From the NCBI GenBank assembly GCA_963739095.1, contig CAVTZF010000017.1, positions 1 to 64,000 on the forward strand: DNA of 64,000 nt, written 5' to 3'. Of the stretch, positions 1 to 8,327 are shown one piece after another. The notes below the pieces were generated by a model. The model searched no databases. It saw nothing but the letters and a program-made list of their open reading frames with translations, and had not been told where the DNA came from. Origin of the DNA: JACVRW01 sp963739095 (GTDB lineage: Bacteria; Actinomycetota; Thermoleophilia; Solirubrobacterales; Thermoleophilaceae). The first letter of the stretch is position 1. Every line of letters starts with the position of its first letter. Both the position numbers and the translations under genes were made by a program.

Positions 1-711
1 GCGCCGAGCCCGTCGGTCATCTCCTTGACGGTGTCGACGTGGCTGCCGTCGACCTTGACCGTGTGGTGCGCGCCCATCTCCTCGGCCAGCGCAAGCGCGG
101 GCTCCGACGGATCGATGACGATGATCTCGGCGGGTGTATACGCCCGCAGGCACTGGATGCCGATGTGGCCGAGGCCTCCGGCGCCGATCACGACCGCCTT
201 GGTGCCGGCGCCGAGGACCGGGATCGCCTTCTTGACCGCGTGGATCGCGGTGAGCCCGGCGTCCGCCAGCGCCGCGATGGACTTTGGCTCGAGGGACGGG
301 TCGAGCTTTACGACCGAGCGCGCGCTCGTGAACAGGAAGTCGGCGAACCCGCCGTCGCGGTTGATGCCCGGGAAGGAGCCGTTGAGGCAGTGCATGTCGT
401 CACCGGCGCGGCAGGGCCCGCAGAGCCCGCAGGAGATGAACGGGTGCACGATCACCGTGTCGCCCACCTCGACGTTGGTCACCGCCGGGCCGACCGCGTG
501 CACCCAGCCGGCGTTCTCGTGCCCGGGCGTGTACGGGCAGCTTGACCCCGGACTTCTCGGCCCACTGGCCCTCCTGGATGTGCAGGTCGGTGCGGCACAG
601 ACCCGCCGCGCCGATCCGCACGACGACGTCGAGCGGACCCTCTGCCTTGGGCTCGTCGACCTCGTCGAGCTTGAGCGGCTCGTGATAGGCGTGCAGTCTC
701 GCGGCCCTCAT
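1..711 (-). CDS. Zinc-dependent alcohol dehydrogenase, partial, one frameshift
   Basis: Medium-chain zinc alcohol dehydrogenase, last gene of the monooxygenase operon; it probably oxidises the alcohol made by the monooxygenase. It starts at ATG 711 (MRAARLHAY), overlapping the stop of the DUF59 gene as ATGA, and runs off the left edge, so the C-terminus is missing. The N-terminal catalytic-zinc cysteine (GLCRTDLH) is in one frame. The GHE motif (TPGHENAGW), the structural-zinc cysteines (CGLCGPCRAGDDMHC) and the Rossmann motif (VIGAGGLGHIG) are in another. The frames join if one C is removed from a CCC run near 538-541, restoring LPYTPGHE. The family assignment is firm. Whether the shift is biological or an assembly error cannot be decided here. 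Confidence 0.88.
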
Positions 712-1404
712 GCGGCCACCTCCTTGGCGTCGGGCAGGTCGTAGCGGATGCGCAGCAGGGAGCGGCAGATGCCCCCGTTGACCTCGAGGCTCGTCCGCAC
801 GAGCCTCGCCTTGCGCAGCCAGTGGCGCAGGTCGGCGGCGGCGATCGGCTCCCCGTCGGGCCGGACGAACGCCGGGCGCATCGTCCTCTGCCGGGATGCC
901 GAGCTGCTCGCGCAGCTCGATGCAGCGGCGAGCATCCGGGTCGTCGGGGAGGTCGGCCACGCGCCGGGCGGTGACCTCCTCGGGCGTCGCGCCGGCGGCC
1001 AGCAGCGCCTCGCACAGGCGCGACTGCCGCGCGACGAGCGCCTTGCGCTGAAACAGCTCACGCAGGGCATCCAGCTCGCCCTCGGTCTCGCCCGGGAAGG
1101 CCTGCGCGAATCCCTCGCCCCGCCCGACCGCGGCGTTGATCTCCTCGCCGGTGTAGTGGTCCTCGAGGAGGACCGTGACCTCGCGGACCTCCGGCAGCCG
1201 GCGCACGGCGTTGCGTGCGTCGGCGGCCATGAGGTACGCGAAGTTCGGCGCGCACTGCGGCGTCGGCAGCCGCAGGCGGACGTCGACGTCCCCGTCGGCC
1301 GACACGTCGCATGAGGTCACGAACCTCAGCGACGTGATCGGCTCGTCGAGCTCGGGGTCGTAGACCGTGCCGAGCGCCTCGAGGACGCGCGAACGGATTG
1401 TCAC
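708..1404 (-). CDS. MIP18/DUF59 iron-sulfur assembly-type protein of the monooxygenase operon, one frameshift
   Basis: About 231 residues after correction. The N-terminal 100 residues match the MIP18/PaaD (DUF59) fold: DPELDEPITSL near the start, then the conserved TPQCAPNF cysteine motif. The C-terminal part (FVRPDGEPIAAADL to KEVAA) is in a different frame. The frames join by dropping one C from the CCC run near 880. This two-part protein accompanies Prm/Mim-type monooxygenase operons and is thought to help Fe-S or metal maturation; the precise role is inference. It starts at GTG 1404, overlapping the upstream amidohydrolase stop (GTGA), and its own stop overlaps the alcohol dehydrogenase start (ATGA). 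Confidence 0.82.
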
Positions 1405-2458
1405 GCGCGGTCTTCCACCAGCTGTGCGTCGTCGCGGGCGGCCGGCTCATCGGCCTCGTCGGGCGCAGCTGCAGCTCCTGCGGGACCTCGACGCCGTAGA
1501 GCTTCGCCGCGTTGAGGCCCATGATCTTCTTCTTCGACTCCGTCGTGTACTCGGGGTAGTCGGAGAAGGCTCGTCGTCCGGGTAGTTCCAGTCGACCATC
1601 CCCTCGACCTGCCACTTGGGCTCCCAGATGCCGTAGTCGCTCCCGAACAGCATCTTGTCCTCGCCGACCCAGAACAGCAGCTCGCCCATCACCTTGGCGA
1701 AGAAGCGCGGCCGCGCGTACATGAGCCCGCCGATGACGACCGCGAGGCCGGCGTAGACGTTGGGCTCCTGCGTCGCCATGAAGCAGAAGTCCTCGATCCG
1801 CGGCAGCCCCACGTGCTCGACGATGAAGTTGAGCTCGGGGAAGTCCGTCGCCACGTGGTCGACGTCGGAGACGTCGAAGGCGTCCTTGTCCAGCGGCCAG
1901 ATCGTCGGGCCCTTGTGGACGTGGATGTTCTTGATGCCGAGCTCCTGGCACATCTGGAGGAACGGAACCGCCTCCGGGTCCGTGAGCTTCCACCCGCGCG
2001 AGCCGTTGCGCCACTCGGCCGTGTAGAGCTTGACCCCCTGCAGGCCGTAGCGCTTCGCGTCCTCCTCGAGCTGCTTGAGGCCGGCCTCGCCCTCGCGTGG
2101 ATCCCAGCGGCCGTTGACGATCAGCCTGTCCGGGTACTTCTCGGCCATCCGCGCGTTGCGCTCGGCGGTGTTGAAGCCCTCGGTGTACCACTGCTTCAGG
2201 TAGGTCGACTGGAACACGCCGACGTCGACGTAGCCGTCCTCGAAGACGTCCTTGACGAAGTCCTCCTCGGAGTACTTCCGGAACTTCTCGATCGGCCAGT
2301 GCGTCTCCGGCGGCGCCAGACCCATGTACGCGTGGAAGCAGTTGATCCAACCGTCGGCGAACTGCTCCTGGCCCTTCACCCAGTTCTCCGGACTCGCGTC
2401 CCAGAAGTGGATGTGGCTGTCCATCACGAAGTACTTCTCACCGTTGCTGCTCGTACAT
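1401..2458 (-). CDS. Amidohydrolase family protein of the propane monooxygenase operon, three frameshifts
   Basis: Metal-dependent amidohydrolase (amidohydrolase_2, TIM barrel) that regularly sits beside PrmABCD/MimABCD genes; its substrate is unknown. The metal-binding start motif DSHIHFWD is near the N-terminus and the late Asp is in LFGSDYGIW. One uninterrupted frame covers only 1580-2427. ATG 2458 encodes MYE and reaches GEKYFVMDSHIH after loss of one C near 2447. The C-terminal AFSDYPEYTTE segment needs one extra base near 1575. The tail ending LVEDRA needs another near 1463, which gives a stop at 1401 overlapping the DUF59 start. All corrected ends meet their neighbours in operon fashion, which supports the reconstruction. 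Confidence 0.8.
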
Positions 2459-2460
2459 GG

Positions 2461-2805
2461 CTAGCTCACCACCTCGAGGTCGAAGCCGATGTACTCGGCG
2501 GCGTCCTCCGGGTTGGCGAAGAACAGGACGCGGTCGTCGAGCACGACCATGCGCCCGTAGTGGGTCGACATGATCTCCTCGAAGTCGTCGTTCCCGAAGT
2601 CGGCCCAGCCGAGCGCGTCGGCCAGCTCCTCGTAGTCGAAGTCGACCTTGCCGACTCCGTCCACGCGGATCATCGACGGCAGGACCGTCACGGTCACGTT
2701 CTCCTTGCCCCTCATCACGTCCGCGACGACGTGGCCGACCTGATTGTCCATCAGGGTGACGCCGGTCTTGTTCGACGACGTCGGGTCCGCGTTGAACTCG
2801 GTCAT
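2461..2805 (-). CDS. prmD: Monooxygenase coupling/effector protein (MmoB/DmpM family)
   Basis: 114-residue regulatory component of a soluble diiron monooxygenase. Family members bind the hydroxylase and tune redox coupling, and carry no cofactor. The core reads NQVGHVVADVMRGKENVTV followed by the acidic FDYEELADALGW, typical of the MmoB/DmpM fold. ATG 2805 overlaps the prmC stop (ATGA), indicating translational coupling. Orthologous proteins are PrmD in Rhodococcus and MimD in Mycobacterium. The assignment rests on size, motif and operon position. Confidence 0.9.
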   Translation of the reverse strand: MTEFNADPTSSNKTGVTLMDNQVGHVVADVMRGKENVTVTVLPSMIRVDGVGKVDFDYEELADALGWADFGNDDFEEIMSTHYGRMVVLDDRVLFFANPEDAAEYIGFDLEVVS

Positions 2806-3908
2806 GCGCTCAGCTCCTTTGGGGTGTCGAGGCCGAGGTCCCCGAGCAGGCTCTCGAAGCGCTGCTGCGAGCGCTCGAAGGAGTCCTCGAAGCGGACGAC
2901 CTTCTCGGGCAGTTGGGACCAGATGGGCTGCAGTTGGCGGGCCGCCTCGACGCTCGTGGCGGTCCAGCCCGACAGCCATTCCTGCATCGTGGCGCGGTTC
3001 TCCTCGCCGTGCGCCTCGTCGTTCGAGAGCATGCCGAACAGGGCGCGGGCGCCGCGCTGCTCGCGGGCCGCGTCGGACTCGCCGTTGCCCATCAGCGACG
3101 GCGTGACGTAGTCGCCGTGCAGCGCCGCCGCCTGCATGACGAACCCGCTGCGGAACAGCTCGCCCACCAGCGGCTCGAAGACCACCGCCGTGGCGAAGAA
3201 CGCCTCCGCCCAGTCGCGCACGCCGGTCAGGCGCTCGACGTTCTCACGCGTGGCCTGCCAGATCGGGTCCTCCTGCCAGGTCTCCTTGTGCGCGGCGCCG
3301 TCGAAGCCCTCGATCTCGTCGGTCAGCTCGAGGTTGTAGAGGATGAGGTCCTGCGCGAAGCGCAGCTTGTGCGCCGCGGCGACCGCCAGCGCGTTGTTGA
3401 TCATGTTGGTCGGCGCGTCGCGGTTGGCCGGGATGTAGACGTGCATGCCGATCCCGTGCTCGGCGTGCGACCAGGCGAACACGTGGCGCTCGAGGATCTT
3501 CGCCCACCCGCGGTTGAGGTTCGCGAAGGACCCGGCCGCCTTCGCGTTGGCGATGTTCTGCTGGACCTGGCGGACGATGGCCGCGTTGTTGCGGTAGATC
3601 GTCTGCTCCCACTCCTCGTTGGGATCGAGGAACTCGTGCCAGTTGGAGGACTTCAGCGCGGTCCACTCCTGCGGGTAGCCGGCCGTGCCGTCGGCGAAGG
3701 CGTAGACCCACCCCTGGGTGAGGTAGCGGTCGGGGTCGGGCTGCACGTCGACGGTGACGTCCTCGTACACCGTCGCCCGCCGCTTGCGCGGCGTGAAGTA
3801 GTTGAAGCTGCGGCTGGTCGAGGACGGGAACTCGCGCGCCCCCGCCTCCGCGTCCGTGAACTCCGGCTTGGGGACGCTGCGTTCCTTGACGGGGGCATCC
3901 GTGGCCAT
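2802..3908 (-). CDS. prmC: Propane/acetone monooxygenase hydroxylase small (beta) subunit
   Basis: 368-residue ferritin-like beta subunit of the hydroxylase. It matches the PrmC/MimC family in length and in segments such as RSFNYFTPRKRR, WVYAFADGTAGYP and FAWSHAEHGIGMHVY. Beta subunits lack the diiron site and stabilise the alpha subunit. ATG 3908 is preceded by a purine-rich GAGGAG ribosome-binding site; an in-frame extension upstream runs antisense-like through prmB and was not used. Its stop overlaps the prmD start. No internal frame problems were seen. Confidence 0.92.
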   Translation of the reverse strand: MATDAPVKERSVPKPEFTDAEAGAREFPSSTSRSFNYFTPRKRRATVYEDVTVDVQPDPDRYLTQGWVYAFADGTAGYPQEWTALKSSNWHEFLDPNEEWEQTIYRNNAAIVRQVQQNIANAKAAGSFANLNRGWAKILERHVFAWSHAEHGIGMHVYIPANRDAPTNMINNALAVAAAHKLRFAQDLILYNLELTDEIEGFDGAAHKETWQEDPIWQATRENVERLTGVRDWAEAFFATAVVFEPLVGELFRSGFVMQAAALHGDYVTPSLMGNGESDAAREQRGARALFGMLSNDEAHGEENRATMQEWLSGWTATSVEAARQLQPIWSQLPEKVVRFEDSFERSQQRFESLLGDLGLDTPKELSA

Positions 3909-3925
3909 ATGGCTCCTCTCTCCTC

Positions 3926-4966
3926 CTACTGCTCTGTGGTGGTGAACTTGTCGAAGTGGATCTGTGACTCGGGGACGCCCCTGCGCTCGAGCAGGGCGAT
4001 GGCGGCCTCGACCATCGGGGGCGGACCGCAGACGTAAGCCTCGACCTCGCTCACGTCCTCCTCCAGGCGGTCGACGACATCGGTGATGAGCCCTGTCTCG
4101 CCCGTCCAGCCGTCCTCGTCGGCCTCGGTCTCCGACAGCGCCGGGACGAAGCGGAAGTCGGGCAGCCTCTCCGCGAGCCCCTCGAGCTCCTCGACATGGA
4201 AGAGGTCCTCGGGCCCGCGCGCGCCGTAGTAGTAGACCGCCGGACGCCCGTTCCCTGACTCGTCGAGCGAGCGCAGCAGCGACAGGATGGGCGCCATCCC
4301 GGCGCCGCCGCCGATGAACAACATGCGCCGCGTCGATGTCGCCCGCAGCGTGAACACGCCGTACGGCCCGGTCAGCTCCAGCTCGTCCCCGACCTTGATC
4401 TCGCCGTTGTCGAGCAGCCCCGAGAAATGCCCGTCGGGGAAGATCTTGATCATGAACTCGAGCTCGTTGGCGGTGGCCGGCGTGTTGGCCATCGAGAACG
4501 AGCGGTGCTCCTCCCCGCCGCCCGGGATCTTTATGTCGACGTACTGCCCCGCCTGGAAGGTGAGCCGCTCCGGGTCGACGAGCGCGACGCGCAGCAGGCA
4601 GATGTCGTGCGTGAGCCGCTCGATGGCCTCCACACGGACCTTGGCCGTCTGAAGCGCGACCCCGCTGCGCAGGATCTCCTCGTCGAAGTTGAGCAGCTCG
4701 ACCTCGAGGTCGGACATCGGGTGCGCGCGGCAGAGCAGGGTGTAGCCCTCCGCCTCCTCGAAGTCGGGCAGCGCGAAGGTCGAGTAGCGCTCGAGGTCGA
4801 CCTCCCCGTCGAGCAGGAACGACTTGCACGACGAGCACTGCCCCTCCTTGCAGCCGTGCATGAGCATCAGGCCCTGGCGGAAGGCGGCGTGGAGGACGGT
4901 CTCGTCCTCGTCGACCTCGATCTCGATGTCCACCGGCTCAAACCGGACGGTGAACTTCTCCCCCAT
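3926..4966 (-). CDS. prmB: Monooxygenase NADH reductase component (2Fe-2S, FAD)
   Basis: 346-residue reductase passing electrons from NADH to the hydroxylase. The N-terminal ferredoxin domain has the plant-type 2Fe-2S cysteines CKEGQCSSC (about 39-47) and a later LLC (about 78). It is followed by a ferredoxin-reductase domain with the FAD-binding RSFSMAN motif, the NAD-binding GGGAGMAPI and the C-terminal YVCGPPPMVEA. Order and length match PrmB/MimB and toluene/phenol monooxygenase reductases. It lies 17 bp upstream of prmC in the same orientation. The start at ATG 4966 follows GGAGCTCC. Confidence 0.93.
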   Translation of the reverse strand: MGEKFTVRFEPVDIEIEVDEDETVLHAAFRQGLMLMHGCKEGQCSSCKSFLLDGEVDLERYSTFALPDFEEAEGYTLLCRAHPMSDLEVELLNFDEEILRSGVALQTAKVRVEAIERLTHDICLLRVALVDPERLTFQAGQYVDIKIPGGGEEHRSFSMANTPATANELEFMIKIFPDGHFSGLLDNGEIKVGDELELTGPYGVFTLRATSTRRMLFIGGGAGMAPILSLLRSLDESGNGRPAVYYYGARGPEDLFHVEELEGLAERLPDFRFVPALSETEADEDGWTGETGLITDVVDRLEEDVSEVEAYVCGPPPMVEAAIALLERRGVPESQIHFDKFTTTEQ

Positions 4967-5033
4967 GGACGGAGCTCCTTGGGCCCCCTGGCGGCGCCGC
5001 GCGCGTCGAGCGGCGCCGCCACCCCCGGGAGAC

Positions 5034-6692
5034 TCAAGTCGCGGCGCCCTCTGGCGCCGGCCGGCCGGCGGGCCCGCCGGCCTTGTACTTGGCCATGTAC
5101 GTCTCGCGCTCCTCAGGCGACATCTCGTTGAGGAGGACGTTGGGGCTCTGGAGCGTGATGCCCTTGACCTCGTCGAGCGTCCACATCTTCTTCGGATCGA
5201 GATCCAGGTGCGGCTGCGGGACGAGCGTCTTGCCGTCGTCGCGCACGAAGCCGCTGTCCTCCATCATCTCGCCCACGTCCCGGCCGTGGTGGAGCGTCTC
5301 CCACTCGCGCTTGCCGGCGAGCTGGCCCATGGCGGGCGTCGGGCGCCCCTCGTACTCGGGCCGGAACGCCACCTTGTCGGTCCAGTGGCAGGTCTCCGAG
5401 CAGTACGTGCGGACCTGGCCGTCGACCTCGTCGACCACCGTGTCCTCGCGGATCAGGCACGGGACCATGCACGTCCAGCAGCGGTGCGGGTACTCGTAAT
5501 CGGCGCCCGCCTCGAACGCGATCGGCTTGTGGCCGTTCTTCTTCGAGAAGTCGGCGTAGCGCTCCCACCACTTGCCGTACTTGTCGTACCAGCCCGGGTA
5601 CTTGTGCTCGAACCACTCGAAGTCCTCGTCGTCGAGCGTGTCGATGCGCCAGTAGTTGGCGAACCAGCCGGTGGCGAAGAACTGGCCGACCTCGTGGATG
5701 TAGCCCTTGTTCCAGATCCGGTTCCAGGCCTCCTCGACGAGGTCGTGCGGGATGACCAGGCCGTACTTCTCGAGCGGGACGAGATAGGAGCGGTAGTAGT
5801 CGTCGTAGATCCAGCGCCGCCACATCTCGGCGTAGCTCTCGCGGTCCTTGCGGCGGTCCTTGGTGCCGTACTCGATGAACGTGCCGATCGCCGCGTCGAC
5901 GACCGCGTGGTTGTTCCACCAGGCGTAGCGGAGGTCGCGCTCGAGCAACTGGCGGTTCCGCTCGTCGGCGAGCGCCATCAGGATGATCGAGTAGCCGTTG
6001 GAGATGTGGCGCGACTCGTCCGACTGGACGGAGTGGAACACCGTCGGCAGCAGGTAGTCGCCGTTGGCGGCGGCCTCGGCGGGCATTGCGACGAACAGGA
6101 CGTTCGTGAACGCCGTCTCGGCCACGATCGTCAGGTAGATGTCGGCGGCGGTGATCGCGTCGCCCGTGATGAACCCCTCGCCGAACTGACGCCCGATCGT
6201 GCCTGCGTAGCAGTTCGCAAACCCCTTCTCGGTGATGTCGAACCCGGCGGGGTCGATGTAGTGGTTCATGTAGAGCCGCTTGAGGTTCATCTGGATCGTC
6301 GAGTGGCGGACCTCGTCGATCATCTGGATGGCCAGCCCGTTGTGGACCTCCGGATTGGGCACGGCGTTGATGGCGAGCGGCATCGCGCGGGCGGCGGAGA
6401 TCTCCGGGAACGGGATGATCGACAGGAAGAGCTTCTGCCACTCCATCCAGCGCTCCTGGACCTGCCGGAACATGTTGCCCCGGATGGCGCCGTCCATGGC
6501 CCCGAAGACGCGGTTGTCCTTCTCCTCCTCCATAGGGAAGTAGGAACGGAGGACCTGCTTGAGCGGATCCTTCTTGGGGGCTTTCTCGAAGGTGTAGTCG
6601 GTCGGGTACTTGTCGACCGGCTCGACGAACGTCGGTTCCCAGGAAAGCTCCTGGATCTTGTTGTGTGCCTTGGTGATGCTGGCGCGACTCAC
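5034..6692 (-). CDS. prmA: Propane/acetone monooxygenase hydroxylase large (alpha) subunit
   Basis: 552-residue catalytic alpha subunit of a group 5-type soluble diiron monooxygenase. Two DExRH metal motifs are visible: MIDEVRHS (around 124) and SDESRH (around 226), giving the Glu and His ligands of the diiron centre. The C-terminal region carries HRCWTCMVPC and the YCSETCHW cysteine/histidine segment typical of PrmA/MimA. It is the first gene of the operon, so expression is set by the intergenic region with the divergent GAF regulator. Relatives act on propane, acetone or phenol; the substrate here cannot be read from sequence. An alternative name is mimA. Confidence 0.93.
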   Translation of the reverse strand: MSRASITKAHNKIQELSWEPTFVEPVDKYPTDYTFEKAPKKDPLKQVLRSYFPMEEEKDNRVFGAMDGAIRGNMFRQVQERWMEWQKLFLSIIPFPEISAARAMPLAINAVPNPEVHNGLAIQMIDEVRHSTIQMNLKRLYMNHYIDPAGFDITEKGFANCYAGTIGRQFGEGFITGDAITAADIYLTIVAETAFTNVLFVAMPAEAAANGDYLLPTVFHSVQSDESRHISNGYSIILMALADERNRQLLERDLRYAWWNNHAVVDAAIGTFIEYGTKDRRKDRESYAEMWRRWIYDDYYRSYLVPLEKYGLVIPHDLVEEAWNRIWNKGYIHEVGQFFATGWFANYWRIDTLDDEDFEWFEHKYPGWYDKYGKWWERYADFSKKNGHKPIAFEAGADYEYPHRCWTCMVPCLIREDTVVDEVDGQVRTYCSETCHWTDKVAFRPEYEGRPTPAMGQLAGKREWETLHHGRDVGEMMEDSGFVRDDGKTLVPQPHLDLDPKKMWTLDEVKGITLQSPNVLLNEMSPEERETYMAKYKAGGPAGRPAPEGAAT

Positions 6693-6812
6693 GGGATGCG
6701 TCCTCCTTTGCGGCTAGGCCGTTAGGGGCACTTCTACTCCCGGGGGCGTTTCATCAGCGTTACGCGAGCGCGTTACACTGCGGCTGCTCGGCCCCGACCA
6801 GGGAGGAGGGGG
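6693..6812. promoter_or_regulatory. Divergent promoter region with candidate operator
   Basis: This 120-bp gap separates prmA (minus) from its likely regulator (plus). It contains ACGCG-AG-CGCGT, a perfect 5-bp inverted repeat at 6762-6773, lying inside two direct GTTAC copies at 6759-6763 and 6772-6776. The spacing of about 13 bp and the central position suit a regulator site, but binding by the GAF protein is inference. A GGAGGAGG Shine-Dalgarno lies just before GTG 6813. Confidence 0.45.
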
Positions 6813-8327
6813 GTGCCCGCCAACCCATGGCTTGCGATCGACGCGGCCACATCACCGCGTAGGCGGGCGCGCGAGCTGAAGCGGCTGTGGGAGCGGTTCG
6901 TCGGCGATGGGAAGTTGGGCGCGGTGCGCGCGCCGATCGCCGACTCCTGGCGCCGCTCGCACGAAGCCGGGGTCGATCCTTCAGGCGAGCACCTCGCACC
7001 GGTCCTCGCCGACGAGGAGGAGACCTCGGCGCGCCTGGACGTGCACCCGCTGGGCGCCGCGCTGCCCTTGATCGAGGACAGCCTCACGGCCATCGCCGAC
7101 GAGTCGGCCCACCTCATCGTCGTCAGTGACGCCGACGGGCTCCTCCTGTGGATCGGGGGCAACGCGAGGGTGCGCATGGCCGCCGCCGACTCGATGAACT
7201 TCACCGAGGGGGCTCTGTGGAGTGAGAACGGCGCAGGCACCAATGCGATCGGAACGGCCCTGGCCGCCGACCACGCCGTCCAGGTCTTCGCGGCCGAGCA
7301 CTTCAACGAGATCGTGCAGAGCTGGACCTGCGCGGCGGCTCCCGTCCACGACCCGGACACCGGCCGGCTGCTCGGCATCGTCGACCTCACCGGCAAGATG
7401 ACGACGGTGCACCCGCACAGCCTCGCCCTGGCCACGACCACGGCCAAGACGGTCGAGGCCCAGCTGCGCTGGGCGATGCACGAGCGGGATGACCAGCTCC
7501 GTGCGCGCTACCACGAGCGGCTCGCGACGGTGGCCGATCCGCGCGCGCTCGTCAGCTCGAGCGGGCGGGTGCTGGCCGACCGTCCCGACGGGTGGCTGCA
7601 GGGGCAACGGCTCGAGGTGCCCGCCGGCGGCGGCGAGCTCGTGCTGGATTCGGGGACGCGCGCATTCGCGGAGCCCGTCGGCCACGAGGAGGCCTTCGTC
7701 GTTCGCGCCGTCGCGACCGAGGGCGCAGCGCGACGTCGTCCGCTGTTGAAGCTGACCCTGCTGGGGCGCGACCGTGCCGGTGCCGAGCTGGGCGGGCGAC
7801 CGATCCAGCTCAGCCGCCGCCACTCCGAGGTCCTGGCGCTGCTGTCGATGCGACCGGGCGGGATGACGAGCGAGGAGCTGGCCGCCGATCTTTACGGGGA
7901 CCCCGGGACGTCGAGCACCACCCGGGTCGAGGTCCATCGCCTGCGCAAGCTTCTCGGCCGGTGGCTGGACGCCGATCCGTATCGGCTGTCGGGGGACGTC
8001 GAGTCCGACGTCGCGCGCGTGAAGGGCCTGCTCGACCGCGGCTCTGTCAGGAAGGCGGTCGAGCTCTACGACGGACCGCTGCTGCCGCACTCCGAAGCGC
8101 CGGGCGTGGTGCGTGAGCGCGACTCCCTGGACGCCTGGCTGCGGCAGGCGGTGATGACCGCCGACGAGGACGACACGCTCTGGGCGTGGGTCCAGTCAGC
8201 CTCGGGGCGCGAGGATCTGGGGGCGTGGAAGCGTCTGCTCGCCCGGCTGCACTACCACGACCCGCGGCGCAGCCTCGCCGTGTCCGAGGTCCGGCGGCTG
8301 CGCGAGGCGTACGCCGTCGATCGCTAG
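6813..8327 (+). CDS. AcoR-like GAF-domain regulator with C-terminal winged helix
   Basis: 504-residue transcription regulator divergent from the monooxygenase operon. The N-terminal half is the AcoR/MimR-type sensory region: NGAGTNAIGTAL and EHFNEIVQSWTC, then LLGIVDLTGK of the GAF domain. The C-terminal half has no AAA+ sigma-54 domain (no GAFTGA motif). Instead it has a winged-helix region with RRHSEVLALL, TTRVEVHRLRKLLG and YRLSGDVESDV, recalling OmpR/SARP-type DNA binding. It probably activates prmABCD in response to substrate or product. GTG 6813 is preceded by GGAGGAGG. Its TAG overlaps the convergent helicase stop on one CTAG. Confidence 0.85.
   Translation: MPANPWLAIDAATSPRRRARELKRLWERFVGDGKLGAVRAPIADSWRRSHEAGVDPSGEHLAPVLADEEETSARLDVHPLGAALPLIEDSLTAIADESAHLIVVSDADGLLLWIGGNARVRMAAADSMNFTEGALWSENGAGTNAIGTALAADHAVQVFAAEHFNEIVQSWTCAAAPVHDPDTGRLLGIVDLTGKMTTVHPHSLALATTTAKTVEAQLRWAMHERDDQLRARYHERLATVADPRALVSSSGRVLADRPDGWLQGQRLEVPAGGGELVLDSGTRAFAEPVGHEEAFVVRAVATEGAARRRPLLKLTLLGRDRAGAELGGRPIQLSRRHSEVLALLSMRPGGMTSEELAADLYGDPGTSSTTRVEVHRLRKLLGRWLDADPYRLSGDVESDVARVKGLLDRGSVRKAVELYDGPLLPHSEAPGVVRERDSLDAWLRQAVMTADEDDTLWAWVQSASGREDLGAWKRLLARLHYHDPRRSLAVSEVRRLREAYAVDR

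Noticed and set aside
25..744. Long plus-strand open frame over the alcohol dehydrogenase region
   Set aside because: It is antisense to clear dehydrogenase motifs and has the Arg/Pro/Ala composition typical of shadow frames in GC-rich DNA.
4824..6725. 633-codon plus-strand open frame opposite prmA
   Set aside because: Antisense of a strongly conserved diiron subunit; no signal or motif of its own.
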